A stretch of DNA of 43,080 nt. Source: Pirellula sp. (GTDB lineage Bacteria; Planctomycetota; Planctomycetia; Pirellulales; Pirellulaceae). The stretch is from assembly GCA_025459355.1 (NCBI GenBank), contig JALOQS010000035.1, positions 1 through 43,080 on the forward strand. The letters run 5' to 3'. Under the pieces are notes generated by a model. The model searched no databases. It was given only the letters and a program-made list of their open reading frames with translations, and was not told the DNA's origin. This document shows positions 32,777 to 41,287 of the stretch, one piece after another. Numbering within the stretch: position 1 is the first letter of the stretch; every line of letters begins with the position of its first letter. A program made the translations under genes and the position numbers.

Positions 32777-33955
32777 TCAAACTCTTAGTGCATTAAGCGC
32801 ATCCTCGATCGCAAGCACGATTTCGCTCGGCTCTTCAAGTCCGCAGGAGAATCGCAACGTCCGTGCGCTGACTCCAATTTTGGCTAAATCCTCAGCGGCA
32901 TAGGAGCGATGACTGGTTGACGCTGGGTGGCTCAAAGTCGTTTTGGCATCACCCAATGACGGGCAAAACGGGACGACATGGGAAATTCGCTCGATAAACG
33001 ATTGGACTGTAGCATTGACGTCTTGGCCGGGAATCGTTTTCAAATGGATCGTCACCATGTTCCCATAGCGGCCCTTTAACAGATCCCTGGCCGTGATGTG
33101 GCTTGGATTGTTAGGCAGCCCGGGATAATCGACCCCATCGAGCGCGGGATGTTGCTGCAGTTTGGATGCTAGCTGCATAGCTAACTCGGACGCATGCTTC
33201 ATGCGGACCGATAGCGTTGCTAAGCCTCGGGTTGTGAGCCAACAATCCAGCGGACTACTTGCCAAACCGAAAGCGCTGACGACGGGACGAATTCTATTCC
33301 AGATGGCATCGGTTCCCGCGAGCATCCCGAGCATGACGTCGCCATGTCCACAGACAAACTTGCTTAAGCTCTCCATCACTAAATCAGCACCCAGACTTAA
33401 TGGCTGGCAAAGCACAGGTGTTGCAAACGTGTTGTCGACCATAACGACAGTATCTTTGGAATGCGACTTTACTAACTGAATGATCGCTTGCAGGTCTGGT
33501 ACAGAAAGCCTCGGGTTGGTAATCGTTTCCAGAACCACCATTCGAACGGACGGGCTCAATTCGCTTTTCCACGATTCCAGATTGCACACATCGACATCCG
33601 CATAAGCAACTCCCCATCGACTTAATTCTTTTTTGACTAGATAAGAAGTCTTGCCATACAGTGGCTGCCCGAGTAGCACTTTGTCTCCTGGCTTGAGAAC
33701 AGCCAAAAATGCGGCGCTAATCGCACTCATGCCTTGCGCGGTTACGATGCAATGATCCGCAGCGTGCATTCGACGCAGTGAATCCTCCAGGGATGCTGCA
33801 TTCGGATGCCCATCTCTTCGGTAGACGAATCCGTTGACGCGCCCACCGAGAATGCCGTCCGCTTGCTCAATGGAATCCATCTCCCACACGCCTGCCAATT
33901 GGATTGGCTCGGAAATGGGACGATCATGTTTATGGTTCAATGTGTTTGCTCCCAA
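32777..33955 (-). CDS. Trans-sulfuration PLP enzyme (cystathionine gamma-synthase/lyase family)
   Basis: 392 aa. VIVTAQG-type PLP phosphate loop (IVTAQGMSAISAAFL, about 75), the VVMVDNTFATPVLCQPL Asp that contacts the PLP ring nitrogen (about 180), and the Schiff-base Lys in MESLSKFVCGHGDVMLG (about 205). ETITNPRLSVPDLQ and SRTLRFSCGLE-type ends (ARTLRFSCGLEEPSE) are also present. It makes or breaks C-S bonds in Met/Cys metabolism; CGS, CBL and Met-gamma-lyase cannot be told apart by eye. It is the last gene of a three-gene minus-strand unit with a small membrane protein and an MBL hydrolase. Confidence 0.88.
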   Translation of the reverse strand: MGANTLNHKHDRPISEPIQLAGVWEMDSIEQADGILGGRVNGFVYRRDGHPNAASLEDSLRRMHAADHCIVTAQGMSAISAAFLAVLKPGDKVLLGQPLYGKTSYLVKKELSRWGVAYADVDVCNLESWKSELSPSVRMVVLETITNPRLSVPDLQAIIQLVKSHSKDTVVMVDNTFATPVLCQPLSLGADLVMESLSKFVCGHGDVMLGMLAGTDAIWNRIRPVVSAFGLASSPLDCWLTTRGLATLSVRMKHASELAMQLASKLQQHPALDGVDYPGLPNNPSHITARDLLKGRYGNMVTIHLKTIPGQDVNATVQSFIERISHVVPFCPSLGDAKTTLSHPASTSHRSYAAEDLAKIGVSARTLRFSCGLEEPSEIVLAIEDALNALRV

Positions 33956-33974
33956 CCTTCGGAATGCCGCATGC

Positions 33975-34301
33975 TCAAAAGATTGCAGTAAAAAAAGGAC
34001 GTAATGCCCAGATGCAGATCGCTACCGTGCCCGCAATCAACGCACAGGTGTAAACGGTATTCACGATGCTCCAAACGAGCTTTTCCGTCAAGCTAAAGCT
34101 CTTGCTCAACCACAAGACCGGTAGCCCTAGAAATCCAGTCACGAAAAACAACATCGCGAGAATCACGATACGCGTTGTTTTTCGATCTAGATCGTTGCTC
34201 TGAAATGGTCTAGCAACGGGAGGGCTAGATGAGGTGTCGCGTGGCGGAGGAATCGGTTGAGGTGTTGACAGACTCTCCGATGGTTCATTGCGATCAACCA
34301 C
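33975..34301 (-). CDS. Small two-helix membrane protein
   Basis: 108 aa. The first 40 residues are Pro/Ser-rich and polar (PQPIPPPRDTSSSPP). Two hydrophobic helices follow: IVILAMLFFVTGFLGLPVLWL and VNTVYTCALIAGTVAICIWAL, ending near the C-terminus. It resembles nothing I recognise. It lies 19 bases before the PLP enzyme gene and about 37 bases after the MBL gene, so it is very likely co-transcribed with both. It may anchor or regulate one of them. Confidence 0.7.
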   Translation of the reverse strand: MVDRNEPSESLSTPQPIPPPRDTSSSPPVARPFQSNDLDRKTTRIVILAMLFFVTGFLGLPVLWLSKSFSLTEKLVWSIVNTVYTCALIAGTVAICIWALRPFFTAIF

Positions 34302-34338
34302 GTTGATGGTCCCTTTGGCACGATATGGATGGGGCTAC

Positions 34339-35121
34339 TCAGGAAGGCAACCGTCCCTCGGCGATTTCTCTCTCCCATTGCTCCATCAATGGCCAATCGA
34401 TCGCACATGTTCCAAAATCAGAAAGATGGAGATAACCCTCCAATCGCTGGATGACTTGATTGATCATCGCTTTGTCTTTTCGGAAATAAGGCCCATGGCT
34501 TGGCAGCAACCATTCTACGTTCGAATCGCGAATACGCGTGAGGGATTCAATGAAGGCTGGGATGTCACTCCCATGATGAGCATCGATAGCCCCGACTCCT
34601 CCATCGCGATAAATGTTGTCCCCACTAAACAACAAATTGCCGAGCCTAAATGCCAATTGGCTGTCGGCATGGCCAGGAGTGCTCCACACTTCTAAATCAA
34701 GCTTCCCGACTTTGATGATGTCCCCATCAGAAACATGTCGTTCCACTTTTACCGGCGGCATTTCTTCGTGAATGCCCTGCGCTTCGATCTCGGCAAAAGT
34801 CTTTAGACGATCGCCAGATTCGAGCAACTCGGCGGCGCGTTGGTGCGAAGTAACCGTCGTTTTGAGAATCTGCTTTAGCTTGGCTAACCCCTGACAGTGG
34901 TCAACGTCCGCGTGCGTGGCGATCAATGTCGCACACTTGGACAACCCGAAATCGATATCCCGGATCAAATCGACCACTTCGTCGACGGTCTCTTCGTATC
35001 CGACGTCAATTAAAGTCCAATCCTCCCCGTCATGGATCAAATAGACATTGCAACCGATCAAATGCCCCGCTTGGACATTAAGCTCGATGACGTTGGGGAA
35101 AATGTATTTGCGTTCTAACAT
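34339..35121 (-). CDS. Metallo-beta-lactamase-fold hydrolase
   Basis: 260 aa from ATG 35121; the 30 residues before it in the track ORF (start 35211) have no family character. Zinc motifs: THADVDHCQG (HxxxDH), a His in WSTPGHADSQLAF, the Asp in LLFSGDNIYRDGG, and LLPSHGPYF near the end. NVYLIHDGEDWTLIDVG is the usual first strand. The family includes glyoxalase II, quorum-lactonases and RNases; none is specifically indicated. It is the first gene of a unit with the small membrane protein and the trans-sulfuration enzyme. Confidence 0.88.
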   Translation of the reverse strand: MLERKYIFPNVIELNVQAGHLIGCNVYLIHDGEDWTLIDVGYEETVDEVVDLIRDIDFGLSKCATLIATHADVDHCQGLAKLKQILKTTVTSHQRAAELLESGDRLKTFAEIEAQGIHEEMPPVKVERHVSDGDIIKVGKLDLEVWSTPGHADSQLAFRLGNLLFSGDNIYRDGGVGAIDAHHGSDIPAFIESLTRIRDSNVEWLLPSHGPYFRKDKAMINQVIQRLEGYLHLSDFGTCAIDWPLMEQWEREIAEGRLPS

Positions 35122-35263
35122 GCGTCGATTCCAATCATCCGAAGAGTATCGCCTGGATTGTAGGTCAATTTCTTCTTTTTGGAACCTAAAACTGACATTC
35201 AACGCTCCCAATTCACAAACATAGGAGCGTTGCAGTCCAAGAATCCGTCAGTCGAAACCTAAT

Positions 35264-38200
35264 CTACGCCGCCGACGCTCCTTCTCCTGAAGCGGGCTTC
35301 GACCTCATCGCCACAACCACCAGCCCAAGTCCGATGAAGACGAGCTGGGCGGCGCCCCAAATGCCGAGCGAGGCAAGAATTTGGCCTTCGAACGCTCCAT
35401 AAGCGTGAAGCCCAATCCCTAATTGATTGGTTCCGAACATCGACCATGCGGTAATGATGTTGCCAAAGATCGCCAAGTTGGCAAATCCCAAAGCCCCCAC
35501 CAATTTGTCCCATCGTGCGTGGAGCAACAACGCATTCCACAACACGATCATCAGGGCGCCATTCTCCTTTGGATCCCACCCCCAAAATCGTCCCCAACTA
35601 TCATCACCCCACAACCCACCAAGAACCGTTCCAACAAAGCTGAAGAACAGTCCGAAACAAACCACGGCATAGGTGATTCGATACAGTACTGGGATGTAAT
35701 CGCTGTACTCTTTACCAGTCGGTGTTTCGCGTCCTGCAATCGCGGCTACGGCTGCTGCGACAACTATCGCTATGCCAAACAAGCCTGCAAAGAACGTTGC
35801 ACTGTAGCCTAGAGTGACCGAAATCACGTGCGTCGACAGCCAAAACTGCGTATCCAAAACAGCTTGTAGCACCGGTGTCGTATCCCCAGTGTCCAAACCG
35901 TATGCGACTAGCAAGCTTAGATACCCCGAGGTAGCTGCGATCAGTAATGACACTCGAATAGGATAGAACAACTCGGATACGATGCAAAAGAGAACCATCG
36001 CCCAGCCAATAAAGATCGCGGCCGAGTACAAACTCACCACAGGTGGACGTTCCGATATCACTATCCGAGCCCAAATACCGTAGGTTTGAAGCAAGAACGC
36101 TCCAATGCAGAGAACAAGTGCCACGACCCTCAATGACCTTGGCATGATTGCAAAACTGAGCGAGGCCAGAATTCCTAGGAGCACATAGAGCCAACCGCAT
36201 TTGTTAAACAAATTGGTTCGCTGGAATTGATGTTCGAACGCGACGTTTTCGGTTCGCATCACTTCTTCTCCGTGCGCTTTGACAGCGGCTTCCCGGTACT
36301 CCTCGACCAAACGATTGATCTTCGCACCTTGGGTTTTGTTCTCTTGATAAGCCATGCTCAGCTGAATGAACTTTTCCAACGCGAGCATGCTGTCGCTCTT
36401 TTTCTCTTCCAATGCTTTGGGCAAGGAGTCGTAGAATAGAGGACCAAACGCGTCCCAGTTGAGCGGTGGCGCACGCTCACCCTCGGTCACAGTAGGCTGG
36501 GTAAACGAGGGAAGAATGGTCGGCCCTTTGGCGCTGCGAACCCGAGAGACTCGCTCTTCCAATTGACTAATTTCCTGACGAAGAGCATTGATGTCACCAG
36601 ACTTGATGCTCTCTGGCGCGATGGGTCGGTAAGCGTCAAATAGGGAATTGATGAGCGAAACCTTGTTTAGAACTTCGAGCAACTTTTCATCCTCGAATGG
36701 CAACTTCCGCTCGCGTTCTCGATCTTGACTTGATTGGATTATCTTTGTCATTCGCGGCCAAATGGCTTGCAATCCATCGACGACTTCGTTGTAGGAATAG
36801 CGATTGGATTTCACTCGTGTTAAGCCTAAAGCTCCAGTAGCTTCCGGTGCATCGATACGAATCAACGGATTGGATCGCGTCCACTCCTCCGTCATCATGA
36901 CATCAAAAAGCCATTGGGAAGCAGGGATGCGAACCTCTTTCGGCTCTTTGCCCTCTCCCTGACTCTCCATCATCAAGGCATAAGGTTTGTTCGACAGGAT
37001 CTGCAAAATCTCGGCACCTGCCGACGAGAGAGGTTTTGTTCGACCTCCATAGTTGACCGTTAACTTTCCGATCGCGTCATAATCGACCTTCTCGCGATCC
37101 GTTTTCGGTGGCAGGAAAATGGAATAACTGTAAGCGGCGAGAAGGAAACTGCTCACCCCGCCCACGATCCATGGCAGGCGACTTGGCTTGCTAGCCGCTT
37201 TCTCGGCTCCTTTCGACGAAGACCTGAGTGCTTGATTTGCCACGGTTTGCGTATCGGGTACGCCGGGAATCACAATGGCACCTCGTTCGTACCGCATGGC
37301 GAACCTCGCAAAGGTTCCGCTAAAGTGGAATAGCATTCCCATCCCGACTAAAACGCAGGATACATAAGGGATCAGCCAACCGGCATTCGTGACGACTTGA
37401 AGCACGGTTTGCTCCGTGCCGTAGGGGCTGCGTTCTCGCGGTGTGTAGCTCGATTGATAAAACGTTTCGCCTCGAAAGCGTAGCGGACTGTTCATCCAGA
37501 CACGCCCATCTTGCAATACGTTTCCGTCGCTATCTTTGATGGTGATATAAGACGAATAGTCTTTGGGTATTGCTGTGTTGGTGTACTCCTCCAGAACAAC
37601 GTCGTCGAGCGTTACGGTGTAATCCTTGTAGTTTCGACGGAACTGCAAACCAATTTCATAGGTCTTGGATGCCGCCTCGACTTTATCAAACAGCTTCATA
37701 GAAACGACATGTTCATCACTCAGCCATTGGCTTGCCAAATAGCGACCGATTTCAGTTTTGTCCGCTTTGTTGATGACGGTGTAGTAAGCCGAGGATATGT
37801 TGGATTCGCTCGTGGCACCACCCGCTTTGCCCGCTTCGTTAACCTCCCAATCCTTGATAAGCCCTGTCATCTTGGCCTCGTCTGAATCAGGCGACGGCGG
37901 TTGCGATCGCGAACGTATAGTGCTGTTCTCCATCCATTTGTCGATCCGAATGGAAAAGGGCAATCCGTCGGCTGTCAATTCGCGCCCCGAGCTGGCAGAG
38001 TCACGCAGCAAGTGCTGGTTAAAGGCGACTACGCGATCCCCCTCGTCCGCACTTCTGTCAATGATCACCAACTCGACGGAATCAATCTCTGCTACAACGC
38101 TGGTCTGTTGACCTTCGACAATGGTCATGCGCTCTTCGCGCTGCGCATCCCCGAAAATGAATTGCCCCAACATGAGCAAACCCACACCAAAGTGGATCAA

Positions 38201-38980
38201 GACGTTGCCGCCTCGTTGACCAAAGAGAATGGTCATTCCCACCAGAAGAACGGCACCAACCCCCAAACTCTTGGTCAATTGCCAAACAATTCGCAAGCCG
38301 GGGTCAGGTATCCGATATGCATCACCCGTGAAAACTAAAAACAAACTGACTGCACCGAAGACAGCCGCAGTAGAAAGCACCGTGTAAAGAATGACGCGAT
38401 TCTTAGGTCGGCTAAACAACAACCAGCCAATCGTTAGCAGCGTCAATGCATGAGCGGACCATTTCGTGCCTAGCCATAACCAATCATAGGAAAAAGGTGG
38501 CTCGCCCTGTAAACCATCTCCCAAGTGCGCGCTCATCACCACAAGCCCGACCAACGCGAAGCCAATCAGAGTGATAAGCAAGCCGCCCCAGAATTGTCCG
38601 CCGCGAGCATTCATCCTGAACCGAGTTAACTTTGCAGCGAACAAGTTGATGAGCAGAATCAATCCGATCGACGCTCCACCCGGCATGAGAAAGCCAAAGG
38701 GAATCGGCTCAGCGTGGGGCCAAATCGTCACAGGCACAAAAACGTCGAACGGAACATACGCGACCCAGCTGTTGAAGTAGTGTCGCTTGACGTCTACGAT
38801 CGTCTCTTGGTCTTGGGCGAGAGTTCCCACAAACAGGAGCAACGTTCCGAGCCCGAACATCACCACCGCGATTCGCAATGACCCAATCGCCGTGAGGAAC
38901 CGCCACAAAACGGCATTAAAATCCAATGTCCCGACAGCAGCTTCGCGGGAGGAGAACGACTTGTTTGCAATGCTTGACAT
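35264..38980 (-). CDS. ccsA: Fused ResB-CcsA cytochrome c maturation (System II) protein
   Basis: 1238 aa. ResB part (1-about 590): SLRIAVVMFGLGTLLLFVGTLAQ, the pair of transmembrane helices and a large periplasmic loop (SSYITIKDSDGNVLQDGRV, RGETFYQSSYT). Middle segment (about 620-900): VNYGGRTKPLSSAGAEIL and a coiled, soluble region (QEISQLEERVSRVRS). CcsA part (about 920-1225): several helices and the haem-handling motif WGRFWGWDPKENGALMIV, the WWD-like element. It moves haem across the membrane and attaches it to apocytochromes. Most bacteria have separate CcsA and CcsB; a fused CcsBA is known in a few groups. It is preceded by a lipoprotein gene, about 70 bases away. Confidence 0.93.
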   Translation of the reverse strand: MSSIANKSFSSREAAVGTLDFNAVLWRFLTAIGSLRIAVVMFGLGTLLLFVGTLAQDQETIVDVKRHYFNSWVAYVPFDVFVPVTIWPHAEPIPFGFLMPGGASIGLILLINLFAAKLTRFRMNARGGQFWGGLLITLIGFALVGLVVMSAHLGDGLQGEPPFSYDWLWLGTKWSAHALTLLTIGWLLFSRPKNRVILYTVLSTAAVFGAVSLFLVFTGDAYRIPDPGLRIVWQLTKSLGVGAVLLVGMTILFGQRGGNVLIHFGVGLLMLGQFIFGDAQREERMTIVEGQQTSVVAEIDSVELVIIDRSADEGDRVVAFNQHLLRDSASSGRELTADGLPFSIRIDKWMENSTIRSRSQPPSPDSDEAKMTGLIKDWEVNEAGKAGGATSESNISSAYYTVINKADKTEIGRYLASQWLSDEHVVSMKLFDKVEAASKTYEIGLQFRRNYKDYTVTLDDVVLEEYTNTAIPKDYSSYITIKDSDGNVLQDGRVWMNSPLRFRGETFYQSSYTPRERSPYGTEQTVLQVVTNAGWLIPYVSCVLVGMGMLFHFSGTFARFAMRYERGAIVIPGVPDTQTVANQALRSSSKGAEKAASKPSRLPWIVGGVSSFLLAAYSYSIFLPPKTDREKVDYDAIGKLTVNYGGRTKPLSSAGAEILQILSNKPYALMMESQGEGKEPKEVRIPASQWLFDVMMTEEWTRSNPLIRIDAPEATGALGLTRVKSNRYSYNEVVDGLQAIWPRMTKIIQSSQDRERERKLPFEDEKLLEVLNKVSLINSLFDAYRPIAPESIKSGDINALRQEISQLEERVSRVRSAKGPTILPSFTQPTVTEGERAPPLNWDAFGPLFYDSLPKALEEKKSDSMLALEKFIQLSMAYQENKTQGAKINRLVEEYREAAVKAHGEEVMRTENVAFEHQFQRTNLFNKCGWLYVLLGILASLSFAIMPRSLRVVALVLCIGAFLLQTYGIWARIVISERPPVVSLYSAAIFIGWAMVLFCIVSELFYPIRVSLLIAATSGYLSLLVAYGLDTGDTTPVLQAVLDTQFWLSTHVISVTLGYSATFFAGLFGIAIVVAAAVAAIAGRETPTGKEYSDYIPVLYRITYAVVCFGLFFSFVGTVLGGLWGDDSWGRFWGWDPKENGALMIVLWNALLLHARWDKLVGALGFANLAIFGNIITAWSMFGTNQLGIGLHAYGAFEGQILASLGIWGAAQLVFIGLGLVVVAMRSKPASGEGASAA

Positions 38981-39051
38981 ATAGGACCTCTACTCCCATC
39001 GCAACGAGTTAACGAAGCGAAGAAGGTTTTCGTTTTGTTCTTGGGCTGTTT

Positions 39052-40131
39052 TTATAGATGAACGCAGTTTGACAAAGATGCTATGGCTTGATTAATGCTT
39101 TCTTCTTCATTTTTGCTTACTTGCTTTGCCCACATTTTGCAATTTTCCAACGGAACATCGAGAGCTTGGCTCACGACGACTTCGTTGTCGCTCCCTTCGG
39201 CGCCGACGCGAAAGGTGGCCATGCGGAACGGGCTACTCGCCTGTGCAACCCAACCCTCTGGCGTTTCGTACTGCAAACGAGGAGGTGCGGCACCAGATGG
39301 GGCACCAGCTCCACTCTTAAATCCACTGGCACCAGCTCCACCACTGGCGGCCGACATCCCAGGACTTGGCGATCCGCCGGATGCTGTTTCTTGGCCGTCA
39401 CTTTTGGGAATCGATCCTGATTTGGTGTGAGAACCGTCGCGGTCGAAAATATAGGCCGGTATCGAGGAATCGGGCCGGTCCACTCGAACCAGTTGTGTTT
39501 CCCAATCTTCAATCGACAGCCCGCCAAGGCCAACTTGCCCATTCCATCGATCAAGCTGCTCTTTTAAGTAACCTTTCCATTCCGCTTCGGCCGCTGGCGC
39601 ATTGAGCTTGGTGACGGTCATGACCACGGGCTTTCCTCCATCTGGAGCTGGGATTTCAATCTTGGCGTCCGCAATGCCGTCTCCAGGCGCAAGCGTCCAA
39701 CCGTCTGGAAGCTCAGATGTCGGAGCGTAAGATTGAGGATCGACCGTGAACTTGGCTACCACATCGGCGAACGATGCCTTGACACCCTCGATACGAGCAA
39801 TAGTGTCGGTGATCTTCAAAAAGTACCCATAACCCAGGTAAGGAAACACCGCGCCGAGGATTCTTTTCTCCTCCATCGGGATGGAACTGGCCCGCATGCC
39901 AGGCATTCCCCCTCCCATTCCCGAGCCGGCTAACCCTCGCGCACCGGGCATCTTGGGAGGCTGAACCACAAACACGGACTCCTGCTTGGGAGCGGTGTAA
40001 ATCCGAGGCTCGTGCTGAGGCTGACAAGCCGCGATCAAGACCAACCCAAGGCTGGCGATGAGTGTTTTAAGTTGGCTGACTGTAAATTTCGACTTCAAGG
40101 GTGAGGTTCTCAGCAAGGAAAGCGGAATCAC
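39052..40131 (-). CDS. Lipoprotein of unknown function, upstream of ccsBA
   Basis: 359 aa. The N-terminal hydrophobic run ends in a lipobox (LVLIAACQPQ, Cys at about 36). A Gly/Met-rich segment (GLAGSGMGGGMPGMR) follows, then a globular domain with ITDTIARIEGVKASF, and another Gly/Ser/Ala-rich linker (SAASGGAGASGFKSG) before the last 75 residues (YETPEGWVAQASSPFRMATFRV). Two copies of a similar W-x-x-x-x-D...V fold may be present (ELPDGWTLAP; TPEGWVAQASS). It probably sits in the periplasm beside the haem lyase. Whether it helps cytochrome maturation is inference from adjacency. Confidence 0.7.
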   Translation of the reverse strand: MIPLSLLRTSPLKSKFTVSQLKTLIASLGLVLIAACQPQHEPRIYTAPKQESVFVVQPPKMPGARGLAGSGMGGGMPGMRASSIPMEEKRILGAVFPYLGYGYFLKITDTIARIEGVKASFADVVAKFTVDPQSYAPTSELPDGWTLAPGDGIADAKIEIPAPDGGKPVVMTVTKLNAPAAEAEWKGYLKEQLDRWNGQVGLGGLSIEDWETQLVRVDRPDSSIPAYIFDRDGSHTKSGSIPKSDGQETASGGSPSPGMSAASGGAGASGFKSGAGAPSGAAPPRLQYETPEGWVAQASSPFRMATFRVGAEGSDNEVVVSQALDVPLENCKMWAKQVSKNEEESINQAIASLSNCVHL

Positions 40132-40148
40132 TTATTGTAATGCTGCTG

Positions 40149-40187
40149 AACCAGAATCAACCGAAATGGATTGGGTTCTGGTTTTTC
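40149..40187 (+). terminator. Hairpin with T-run upstream of the lipoprotein gene
   Basis: AACCAGAA (40149-40156) pairs with TTCTGGTT (40176-40183), followed by TTTC. This is terminator-like on the plus strand although the nearest plus-strand gene upstream ends at 32727. On the other strand it is the leader of the lipoprotein gene (start 40131), where it has no T-run. The 388 bases 40132-40519 otherwise hold the inverted repeat at 40358 and a twice-seen GGGATTATAG motif (40211 and 40339), with no ORF I trust. Confidence 0.4.
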
Positions 40188-40357
40188 GCGATGTCAGGTA
40201 CGTATGCGGGGGGAGGTGGGATTATAGCCGGTGGGGCCAATTAAAAACGGTGGGACCAAGTTGGGCGGGCTTGCTTAGGTAGGCAGGGTGTTGGTGGGAA
40301 TCCTGGAGCATTGTTCGGTTTCAAAGGATTGTCCGTGGGGATTATAGACCCAAACAG

Positions 40358-40375
40358 TATTGTTACGACACAATA
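40358..40375. promoter_or_regulatory. Inverted repeat, possible operator
   Basis: TATTGT-TACGAC-ACAATA is a perfect 6-bp inverted repeat with a six-base centre, about 145 bases ahead of the PhnP-like gene. This spacing suits a dimeric regulator, but nothing shows that one binds. Confidence 0.3.
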
Positions 40376-40519
40376 GTTGGGTAGGTTTTCCAAATATGGG
40401 GCTTGGGAGGTTGACCGATACTAAGTTAACCTGCAAGATTCAATGCGAAATTACACGAAACTCCTAGGTCCTGTGTCCCTGTGCCGCACCATTTTGAAAC
40501 AACTTCCTTTATCGGCCAA

Positions 40520-41287
40520 ATGATTTTGCTTGGAACGGGTACCAGCGTCGGCGTTCCGGTCATTGGCTGCGGCTGTTCGGTGTGCCGTTCTCCCGACCCG
40601 CGAAATAATAGGACGCGGTGCAGTGTCGCAGTTGGGCTGCCCGGAGGAAACTTGTTGATTGATACCCCTCCTGATCTTCGCAATCAGCTTTTGAGGGAGA
40701 GGATCGGGGTGGTTCATTCCGTCCTTTTTACCCACGAACATGCGGATCACTTGCATGGCATGGACGATTTGAGGCTATTTCCCTTCATTATTGGAGGGGC
40801 CGTTCCCGTTCACGCCACACTTAAAGTTCAGGAGCGTATCAAGCGAGTTTTCGACTATGCTTTTGAGGATCGCGAGCCGACTCACGCTGGAGCTGCTCCC
40901 AAATTTGACTTGCGAACCATTGATACCGCACCTTTCGAGACCTTGGGCGTTACCATTACACCGATTCCAATGTTGCACGGCCCCTATTGTGATGTCTTAG
41001 GTTTTCGGATCGGAAATGTTGCCTACTGCACTGACACCAACCACATCCCTGACTCGAGTTTGGACTTGCTACGAAATTTAGACTGCCTCGTGATTGATGC
41101 CCTTAGGTTCACTCCCCATCCAACTCACTTTAACGTCGAGCAAGCCGTCGAGGTGATTCGTGAGCTTCAACCTGGTCGCGCATACCTCACACACCTTTCG
41201 CATGATTTGGACTATACCGAGGTGAACGCCACGCTTCCAGCCAACATCGAATTGGCGTACGACGGCCTTAGGATTCCTCTCTCATGA
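40520..41287 (+). CDS. PhnP-like metallo-beta-lactamase-fold phosphodiesterase
   Basis: 255 aa from ATG 40520 (MILLGTGTSVGVPVIGC); the track start is a GTG at 40481. CGCSVCRSPDPRNNRTRCS is the four-Cys-type N-terminal motif of the PhnP/YcbI branch (GTS..G.P..GC.C..C). Zinc residues: FTHEHADHLHGMDDLR (HxHxDH), PMLHGPYCDVLGFRIG, YCTDTNHI and LTHLSHDLDY. PhnP cleaves cyclic ribose phosphates; other relatives have unknown substrates. The TGA overlaps the ATG of the terpene-cyclase gene (ATGA, 41284-41287), so the two are translationally coupled, an unusual pairing. Confidence 0.85.
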   Translation: MILLGTGTSVGVPVIGCGCSVCRSPDPRNNRTRCSVAVGLPGGNLLIDTPPDLRNQLLRERIGVVHSVLFTHEHADHLHGMDDLRLFPFIIGGAVPVHATLKVQERIKRVFDYAFEDREPTHAGAAPKFDLRTIDTAPFETLGVTITPIPMLHGPYCDVLGFRIGNVAYCTDTNHIPDSSLDLLRNLDCLVIDALRFTPHPTHFNVEQAVEVIRELQPGRAYLTHLSHDLDYTEVNATLPANIELAYDGLRIPLS

